Part shown: positions 38,365 to 44,190 of the stretch, one piece after another
How positions within the stretch are numbered: position 1 is the stretch's first letter
Layout of the letters: each line of letters begins with the position of its first letter
From: Candidatus Pacearchaeota archaeon
GTDB lineage: Archaea; Nanoarchaeota; Nanoarchaeia; Pacearchaeales; GW2011-AR1
Direction: 5' to 3'
Assembly: GCA_023228245.1 (NCBI GenBank)
Contig: JALOBN010000017.1
Span: 1 to 44,190, forward strand
DNA length: 44,190 nucleotides
Translations under genes and position numbers: made by a program
Notes under the pieces: generated by a model
Databases searched by the model: none
Told to the model about the DNA's origin: nothing
What the model saw: the letters and a program-made list of their open reading frames with translations, nothing else

Positions 38365-41055
38365 TTACTCGCCGTTGCCTAATGCATTAACCACTACATC
38401 TTGATACATGCCAACCATCCTACCAGTCAACCGCCATAGAATCTGGGTTGAGATAGTCTTCTGGTTAGTCTTGGCTTCGTATGGTTCTGCTACACCAATG
38501 TGTTTAAGGAAGCGTAGCATACTTCTTAGCTTATCCTCGCTGCGACCCAATTGCATAGCCAGCTTACGAATAGGCAATCCCACACCAGACTCATATAGGT
38601 GGTGTACAATTGCCAACGTCTGCCCTCGTGAAGTGTCAAGAGCAATCTGCCGAACCCGTCGCATCACAACCTCATTTGTCTCTGGCGCATTAAGCACCAA
38701 AGCCAAACACTTTGCTGTTCTAACCAACTGGCTAACCAACCTTGAAGCAAACTCACGCTCAGCCACCTCTTCTTGCCTCAAGCTAGGTCTAGCCCTCATA
38801 TGTGCTGTGAACTTACCCAATCGGGTACACAATCGCATTGCCCAATCTGGCATGACGATTGTGCTCATCTGCTCCTGAGCAATCTCCCGCAACCACGAGG
38901 CATATCCTCCAGTCAACTGCATAGCATAAGCTAACTCTGGTTCATATTGGCTAACTGGTTTGCCGTCGCTTTCCATACTCATATTGCGGGCAGTGCGGTT
39001 AGCCACCCGCCACAATACCTCATCCTCCAAATCATCGTCAATATGATCCATAATAACACAATCAAGAAACCGCTCACCTAGCTCACTACTATCCAACTGC
39101 CGTAGACTATTAGTGCCACATAAAATCCAAGTCATACGGATGCCTTGGTAGTCCCGCCCCATCTTGTTGCGGTAATGAGTGCGTGCCGTACAGTCATACA
39201 AATCCCTAGCCTCGCTTAGGATCTGGGGTAGGTTGGGGCTAGTTAGCAGCGTATCACCATCCTTGGTAACCAGCGTGCGGCCCGTAATCAGCGGGATAAG
39301 GCTGTTGTCCTCGCCTTGGCTACCGTCCTCTTTATAACCAGAGTGGAATCCCCTGATGGTGCTCTTGGCAATGACATAATCACGACAAACGCTCACAGCC
39401 TCGCATAAAGTACTCTTGCCACAGTTGTGATGGATGTAGCCATTGGCCCAGTAGTTATTGTAAGTAGGTACGTGGAAGTCATAGTGACACTCATAATCAC
39501 TGGGGGTAATAGATACCACTTCGTCCATTGCACACTTTGCTTCGCCCTGGTTAGGCAGATAAGGTCCGCTTTGGTAACGGATCATTTGAAAGCGGCCGGT
39601 TCGCATGACCTCCGTGATAATGCTGGCTACTGACCAATACCTATCGCCATTCCAAAACCTGTGATTCTCAGTCACGTGCATTTCCGCACCAGACTTGAAA
39701 GCCACACAATACAAATGGTCTGGCGGTCGAATCGTTGGGGCATAGGCCAGGGAGATAGTCAACTTTCCTTCCTTAGTCATTGCACAAACATGAAAGTCTC
39801 TTCTACGACGGAACCGCTCTTGCACCGGCAACAGCGTCTGATCCACTGGATCCCAAATCAGAGTATCACCACGTAAGCAGGCAGCCGGCCCAATTACCTT
39901 AATCCACAGTTGGTCTCCAACACTCTTTGTGGAAGCAATCGAGGCTAGCATCATTGCTAACGCGTGATCTAATCCAGGAGTCCACTTCATTGCCTTACGC
40001 CAAGCATTCACTAATACGGAGTATTGGCTACAGTGCAGGCACTCCAGATTCTGCCCACCTGGCCCTTTCTTCAACCCATCCCCAGACCAATCATCTGGGA
40101 TGGGCCCAACCTTGGCTAGCAGCGATTCCAATTGAGTCATTCTGCCGGTCAGGTCAGCTCCTTCCCTTAAATGGTCACGTACATCGTAGCCAGATGCCTT
40201 GTCTGTATCATAACCCTCTGGTCCCCACTGCAAGAAGCTGATCTGCTCTGGTGGAGATTCATGGGCCAGTAATATCTTCGACACCCGCTTCATCCCTGAA
40301 TAGCCAGCCGGCAGCGATAGGTTGCCTGACTTCTTATTCTTCTGTGGATGGTCACTATCAAACATCAGCCTCACGCTCTTGCCACTAAACAGGCCACACC
40401 ACTTCGGCGAAAATGTCGTGCAGCTTGGTACAGCCAGCACATTTGCTTCACCTGCCAGACTGCGTTCTGGGTTGGCTGTAGAGACCAGAGTTCCATTATC
40501 CCCGTGTTTCACCCCCTTCAACATTTCCCACAATGCCATACCGTCTTTCCAACCCTCACACAGGTAGACAATTGGCTTATTCTTATCATACAAAGGCAAG
40601 CCATGCAATCCATGTTTCATCCCTGGGGTAGGCAGCAAAGCCATCCTCTCACCTACCTGGGCATATCGGTACAGTTGGTCAATCGACCCTCTAGCTGAGT
40701 AACCAGGCACCAACCAATCACCAGTAGTTATCGATTGGCATACACCCCAAGCCTCTAACGTCTCTTCATACAGCAAGCCAATTTGGGCAGCTAAGCCCTT
40801 GTAGTCAACTGTAGCTTTATCGCTGAGGCTCCACAGCTTGCGCAGGAAGGCTAGCAGGTTGCCCCCTCCCTTCTCATTACCTTCCCCACAAATCCAGCAA
40901 CGCCAAATCCCAGTCTCTAAATTCAGGCTGAATTTGCCCTCTCTACCACACCAGGGACAATTGCCGGTAACCTGCCCTTCATCCCCGTCAAACTCCAATC
41001 CATGAAACTTGTAAGCACTTGCATAGTTGATAGATTCTTCGTGAACTCGTGGCAT
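38365..41055 (-). CDS. Primase-helicase with an intein in the P-loop
   Basis: The precursor is 896 residues. Parts: zinc ribbon C33-C36/C53-C56 (GNCPWCG, RCWICG), TOPRIM primase (YLCEGWKDG with E167; LMFDSD with D233 and D235), then a helicase/AAA-type ATPase whose Walker A reads GPAA at 389-392 and CGKST at 545-549, separated by an intein. ATPase sensor region: MTWILCGTNSLRQLDSSELG and ERFLD. The C-terminus has a winged-helix look (GLPIRKLAMQLGRSEDKLRS). It should synthesise primers and unwind DNA for phage replication. It is inactive as ATPase until the intein leaves. Confidence 0.85.
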   Translation of the reverse strand: MPRVHEESINYASAYKFHGLEFDGDEGQVTGNCPWCGREGKFSLNLETGIWRCWICGEGNEKGGGNLLAFLRKLWSLSDKATVDYKGLAAQIGLLYEETLEAWGVCQSITTGDWLVPGYSARGSIDQLYRYAQVGERMALLPTPGMKHGLHGLPLYDKNKPIVYLCEGWKDGMALWEMLKGVKHGDNGTLVSTANPERSLAGEANVLAVPSCTTFSPKWCGLFSGKSVRLMFDSDHPQKNKKSGNLSLPAGYSGMKRVSKILLAHESPPEQISFLQWGPEGYDTDKASGYDVRDHLREGADLTGRMTQLESLLAKVGPIPDDWSGDGLKKGPGGQNLECLHCSQYSVLVNAWRKAMKWTPGLDHALAMMLASIASTKSVGDQLWIKVIGPAACLRGDTLIWDPVDQTLLPVQERFRRRRDFHVCAMTKEGKLTISLAYAPTIRPPDHLYCVAFKSGAEMHVTENHRFWNGDRYWSVASIITEVMRTGRFQMIRYQSGPYLPNQGEAKCAMDEVVSITPSDYECHYDFHVPTYNNYWANGYIHHNCGKSTLCEAVSVCRDYVIAKSTIRGFHSGYKEDGSQGEDNSLIPLITGRTLVTKDGDTLLTSPNLPQILSEARDLYDCTARTHYRNKMGRDYQGIRMTWILCGTNSLRQLDSSELGERFLDCVIMDHIDDDLEDEVLWRVANRTARNMSMESDGKPVSQYEPELAYAMQLTGGYASWLREIAQEQMSTIVMPDWAMRLCTRLGKFTAHMRARPSLRQEEVAEREFASRLVSQLVRTAKCLALVLNAPETNEVVMRRVRQIALDTSRGQTLAIVHHLYESGVGLPIRKLAMQLGRSEDKLRSMLRFLKHIGVAEPYEAKTNQKTISTQILWRLTGRMVGMYQDVVVNALGNGE
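39424..39879 (-). mobile_element. Mini-intein in primase-helicase
   Basis: Residues 393-544 of the precursor, 152 residues. Block A starts CLRGDTLIW; block B has HVTENHRFW (T462, H465); the end reads YDFHVPTYNNYWANGYIHHN, blocks F and G with terminal His-Asn, followed by Cys+1. No homing endonuclease fits in this length, so it is a mini-intein. Splicing restores GPAACGKST. Insertion at a P-loop is a known favourite for inteins. Confidence 0.9.
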
Positions 41056-41064
41056 ATCTTCCTC

Positions 41065-41628
41065 TCAGTACTTTCTGATCTCCCACCAAACCGTATTCAT
41101 CCCTGGCAATGTTCCCCAGCATTTTCCGTAAGAAGAAAATTCAATGACGTGCCCATCATACTCTTCCAGTAGGTATTCCAACCATTCGTAGCTTCGCTGG
41201 CACATATACCTCTTCAGCAACATCATCGCGGTCAAACCGCTAACAGACTGTGCCCGCTCAGCTAGGGCCTCCCGCATTGGCTTAGCTACCTGACTGTAAT
41301 ATAGGTAAAGCCCCCAAGGCGATCGCATCACTTCACCTTGGATCAGTGTTAACTCCGTAGGGGCCATTGCACTAAGGTACAAATCTTCTGACCTAATCCC
41401 TTCGTGCAGCAGTGCATAGAAAGCAAATGCTACTGCATCCTCATCGATATTATACCACGTAGGCCCGCCAGTAACCCTATTACGCAGATGATACTTCTGT
41501 CCATCGTGCAGTGGGGGTTCAGCAAGAAAGTCTTCAACTCTAGACCATGTTGGTGAGTGGTTGCCAAATTCGTTACCCGCCGCGTAACGTCTAACAAAAT
41601 CAGCTTTTGTCAAGACAGGCTCTGCCAT
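41065..41628 (-). CDS. Hypothetical protein of the replication region
   Basis: The 187-residue protein includes FVRRYAAGNEFGNHSPTWSR, KYHLRNRVTGGPTWYNIDED, and EEYDGHVIEFSSYGKCWGTL. It reads as a folded alpha-beta protein with many conserved-looking aromatic residues. It lies between MazG-like and primase genes, so a nucleotide or replication role is possible. I do not recognise a family. Confidence 0.6.
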   Translation of the reverse strand: MAEPVLTKADFVRRYAAGNEFGNHSPTWSRVEDFLAEPPLHDGQKYHLRNRVTGGPTWYNIDEDAVAFAFYALLHEGIRSEDLYLSAMAPTELTLIQGEVMRSPWGLYLYYSQVAKPMREALAERAQSVSGLTAMMLLKRYMCQRSYEWLEYLLEEYDGHVIEFSSYGKCWGTLPGMNTVWWEIRKY

Positions 41629-41640
41629 TTTAGCCCTTCA

Positions 41641-41979
41641 CTAGACAAAGGTTTCTCTAAGCTTCAATACTGCTCTCTCTTCTACAGACTCTAGAGACAA
41701 TTCAAGACGTATCATCAAGTGATACATTACGGCCAAAGCGTCACCCATCTCCTCAACTATTTGGTTCTTATTGCTCAGCTTTTCCGCAGACCAGCTAGAG
41801 CATCTGTGAACGTACGGAATACCACTTGCTAGGATTTCTGCTTGAACTTCTACTGCCTCTTCCAGTAGATGGTTTGTACACTGAGCTACAGAGTAGTCAC
41901 AGAGTCTTCTCTTGCGACGAACGTGTTTAGCATTATCTAAATGTAGGCTTCTTACTAATTCAAACAGCTCAGATGCCAT
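41641..41979 (-). CDS. MazG-like nucleotide pyrophosphohydrolase
   Basis: The protein has 112 residues. The metal motif EExxE (E40, E41, E44 in LLEEAVEVQAEIL) and ExxD (E77, D80 in IVEEMGDALAV) match MazG/dUTPase-type all-alpha pyrophosphohydrolases. Helices after it (MYHLMIRLELSLESVEERAV) complete the bundle. It would split dNTPs or ppGpp-related nucleotides. The ATG overlaps the thymidylate-synthase stop in TAATG, pairing the two nucleotide genes. Confidence 0.8.
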   Translation of the reverse strand: MASELFELVRSLHLDNAKHVRRKRRLCDYSVAQCTNHLLEEAVEVQAEILASGIPYVHRCSSWSAEKLSNKNQIVEEMGDALAVMYHLMIRLELSLESVEERAVLKLRETFV

Positions 41980-44190
41980 TACTCGCCCTCCTGTATTGGG
42001 GGAATTACTTCACCAGTACCTTCGCTAATCATTTCTTGCTGCATACCATAACCTGGCATACCTTTCTTTTCCCACCCTTCACATCGCTTGAGCAACCAAT
42101 TACGACCGGCAATCTTCCAGTCTTCTGCCTTTACTCGCTCAATCAAGTTCAATGCCCCTTCATTGTCGCGGTAGCTACGTCGCTTATGACGACGAAACGC
42201 AGCCATCATCGGTTGTGCCACGTCACGTAGGAAGGGCTCTTCAAAGTCGCCGTCAATGCAGTCGATAAACGCTGCACACTCCTTGTCAAACCTGGCTTGG
42301 TCTTGAACCAGGGAAATGTAATCCACACTACCTCGATCGTACAAGCAACTTCTGGCCTGTTTGTAATCGTCAACATTTGGGCTTCGCAGGAATCTAGAAA
42401 CCTGCCCACACTTACCACAACAACCACTTTCAGCCTCTATGTAGATTGGATTCGGATGACAAGCTGTACACAGTCTGATTGGTTGATATTCTGCTAACCA
42501 CTTCTCTGGTTCCCATCGCTCAGTGTAGACATGCAAGTTATTTGACACCTGATTGTACGATCCTACTTCAACTCCTAAGCAGTTAGCCACGTACTCCTGT
42601 AGAAATGAGAAGTGACAGTTATGAACTAACACCCCATTAGACAGCATAGCATTATGCGTCCCATCTACTGTAAAGTCATAAACATCTTCAGTTGGCATTT
42701 CTTTGATGCTTATGATTTTGTGATTATTTTGAGAGTGTTTATCTTTCCAGAATTTCCTTCTAGCCTCCGCCATTTTCCTTATGGTATCTGAGGTATGCTT
42801 CTTACCCGTAAATCTTCTACAAGGAACTCCAATACTAGCCCCTTGCCACTTTTTCAGCTTCGACGATCTTTCTTCTGCGGATAACCCTTGCCAAATGGCC
42901 TTGTGATGTTTACTCATCTTTGCTTTGGTAGCTTCTGAAATGACAAATCCAGATCTAGCCTCAGCATAATCTGCCCTTTCCTGGGCTGACATATTTGCAA
43001 AATACATCTTTCTTGATTCAGAAGCCTTCTTTCTGGCCTTTGCTGATCGCATAGGGTGTCGCCCATTGATGTGGTGTTTAGCATGAGAAGGTCTTGTCAT
43101 CTTCCCTAGGTTGCAAAATCTGTCATTGGCCTTATTTTCATCTTTGTGGTGGATTAGAACTCCATCCGGTAATACCTCCTCAGTTCTGAACTCATAATAG
43201 GCATGAGCAACAGACGACATATTATTCCAGTTGGTATCCTTGTTTAGGAACTTCTTAATGAATCTGCGTCCTTCCTTACCGTCCCAAACTCTTGTAGCCC
43301 AAACTCTATCTCCAACTTTGAGGTCACCAGCTTGGACTTCCTGACAATATTGATTATTGTTCCATTTCTTCTTGTACAACTTGTGATTACGAGTGCATCG
43401 CAATGATGAACCATCGTCAAATCGAATTTCAATAGTCTTCTTTCTGCCGGACTTCCAAGCCTTAGTACACCAAGCCAGCCCAAATCTCTTAGTTACTGGA
43501 TCAAAGCTGTAAACAGGATATCTGGTTACTTGTTGATTTGCCATTTTAGACGCTAACGCTTTTATAGTTACATCTCCCTCTGGTGATGAAATCAAAGTAC
43601 TCCCCGATAAGCAAGCGTTTGCTCCTAACATTCCCCAGATCATATCATTAGATCGATTTACTACAGTCATATCAAGATAGCGAAGGGGCGGTGTTACAAG
43701 GGGGATGTCTCCAGCCCGACTGGCATCCAAGTAAACAGGAACCCCGCCAACATTCACCACCTCACCATTTCTCAATGAGAAGAATACGCAGACATTGCAG
43801 CAGCAGTCTTTAGTTTCGTCAATCTTCAGCAAGTCATCTTCACAATTCCACATTTGAAGTACACAACGACGTGACTCAGGATTCCTGCGCAGTTGGTCGA
43901 TGATAATCGCTAGCTGGTCGCATTCACTCAATTCATCACGATCAACGTATTCTCCTTTACGTAACCCACCTCCATCACTAACGGCATATTCCTGCTGACA
44001 GCAAGTACTGTGCCTCCAACGATAGCCATAAGCCCCGTTGAAAGTCTTGCCATCGTCGCTAGCAATGTCAGCAATCTGGCTGTTGTAGTAATCCAGTGGT
44101 GCAACGTCATTGCGTCCCGCCAACATCCAGAGAGATTCAAACAGCGTGAAAAAACATGGGGCATCCCGTTTCTTATTAAACAACACCCGT
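41979..44190 (-). CDS. Thymidylate-synthase-like enzyme with intein; N-terminus cut by window edge
   Basis: The frame runs off the right edge. Visible extein parts: LFESLWMLAGRNDVAPLDYY, DGKTFNGAYGYRWR, NPESRRCVLQMWN, KDCCCNVCVFF (catalytic Cys among 128-130), LDMTVVNRSNDMIWGMLGAN, then after the intein CHFSFLQEYVANCLGVEVGS and NNLHVYTERWEPEKW. Asn190 is at the place of the dUMP-binding Asn of thymidylate synthase, which favours thymidylate synthase over dCMP hydroxymethylase, though both are possible. The C-terminal part contains a zinc knuckle (CTAC...CCGKCG) and a helical tail. It supplies dTMP or a modified nucleotide for phage DNA. Confidence 0.85.
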   Translation of the reverse strand, partial: RVLFNKKRDAPCFFTLFESLWMLAGRNDVAPLDYYNSQIADIASDDGKTFNGAYGYRWRHSTCCQQEYAVSDGGGLRKGEYVDRDELSECDQLAIIIDQLRRNPESRRCVLQMWNCEDDLLKIDETKDCCCNVCVFFSLRNGEVVNVGGVPVYLDASRAGDIPLVTPPLRYLDMTVVNRSNDMIWGMLGANACLSGSTLISSPEGDVTIKALASKMANQQVTRYPVYSFDPVTKRFGLAWCTKAWKSGRKKTIEIRFDDGSSLRCTRNHKLYKKKWNNNQYCQEVQAGDLKVGDRVWATRVWDGKEGRRFIKKFLNKDTNWNNMSSVAHAYYEFRTEEVLPDGVLIHHKDENKANDRFCNLGKMTRPSHAKHHINGRHPMRSAKARKKASESRKMYFANMSAQERADYAEARSGFVISEATKAKMSKHHKAIWQGLSAEERSSKLKKWQGASIGVPCRRFTGKKHTSDTIRKMAEARRKFWKDKHSQNNHKIISIKEMPTEDVYDFTVDGTHNAMLSNGVLVHNCHFSFLQEYVANCLGVEVGSYNQVSNNLHVYTERWEPEKWLAEYQPIRLCTACHPNPIYIEAESGCCGKCGQVSRFLRSPNVDDYKQARSCLYDRGSVDYISLVQDQARFDKECAAFIDCIDGDFEEPFLRDVAQPMMAAFRRHKRRSYRDNEGALNLIERVKAEDWKIAGRNWLLKRCEGWEKKGMPGYGMQQEMISEGTGEVIPPIQEGE
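42618..43613 (-). mobile_element. HNH-type intein in the thymidylate-synthase-like gene
   Basis: Residues 192-523 of the visible frame, 332 residues. It begins CLSGSTLISSPEGDVTIKAL, has a block B (SLRCTRNHKLYKKKW with T265, H268) and ends VYDFTVDGTHNAMLSNGVLV plus HN, followed by Cys+1. A homing HNH_3 domain lies inside (GVLIHHKDENKANDRFCNLG, then KMTRPSHAKHH) and NUMOD3-like DNA-binding repeats follow (ISEATKAKMSKHH, HTSDTIRKMAEARRKFW). It can likely still home. Insertion is right next to the substrate-binding Asn. Confidence 0.9.

Overview
The window looks like a large part of a tailed double-stranded DNA phage genome (Caudoviricetes). It holds small and large terminase, portal, MuF head-morphogenesis protein, prohead protease fused to scaffold, an HK97-fold major capsid protein and head-tail connectors, together with phage replication and nucleotide genes. 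Every gene I can support is on the minus strand. Genes are packed with ATGA, TAATG or GTGA overlaps and good Shine-Dalgarno sequences. Transcription therefore runs from right to left, from replication genes to structural genes. Both ends are cut inside genes. No tail tube, tape measure, integrase, tRNA or CRISPR array is visible. The host cannot be read from the sequence; a planctomycete or similar environmental host is only a weak guess.

Region by region, from right to left. (1) 35.6-44.2 kb, replication and nucleotide genes: thymidylate-synthase-like enzyme with an HNH intein, MazG-like pyrophosphohydrolase, an unknown gene, primase-helicase with a mini-intein in its P-loop, DNA methyltransferase and FkbM-type methyltransferase. 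(2) 29.2-35.6 kb: a GC-richer island of about 20 very small genes (zinc ribbons, coiled coils, an orphan HicB), two of which look broken. (3) 24.7-29.1 kb: small genes of average GC, including NUDIX, HNH, membrane and coiled-coil proteins and one gene with a frame break at a G6 run, ending in the terminase small subunit. (4) 21.0-24.8 kb: terminase large subunit in two separate genes (ATPase, then nuclease) with four small genes between them. (5) 9.4-20.9 kb: portal with a C-terminal ADP-ribosyltransferase (ART); a 1336-residue MuF protein stuffed with a 2H phosphoesterase, two ART-like domains and a zinc metallopeptidase; then a 957-residue protease-scaffold with extra inserted domains and an internal scaffold start. 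(6) 6.8-9.4 kb: major capsid protein, a strong hairpin, and connector proteins. (7) 0-6.8 kb: papain-like hydrolase, HNH protein, secreted thioredoxin-trypsin-membrane fusion, small membrane proteins, metallophosphoesterase, glycine-rich adhesin-like protein and a partial virion protein. The last three span another GC-rich stretch.

The most striking feature is that three head proteins likely to sit inside or on the capsid (portal, MuF, protease) carry enzyme domains unrelated to assembly. Two of them share a recurring short linker signature at the domain borders. This fits known ideas of MuF-linked toxins and polyvalent proteins delivered with phage DNA, but this combination and nesting deserves attention. 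The split terminase, the lambda C/Nu3-like internal scaffold start, the thioredoxin-protease fusion and two active-site inteins are the next most interesting points. Several small indels or stops (near 23.27, 26.67, 33.65 and 33.91 kb) could be real or could be consensus errors.
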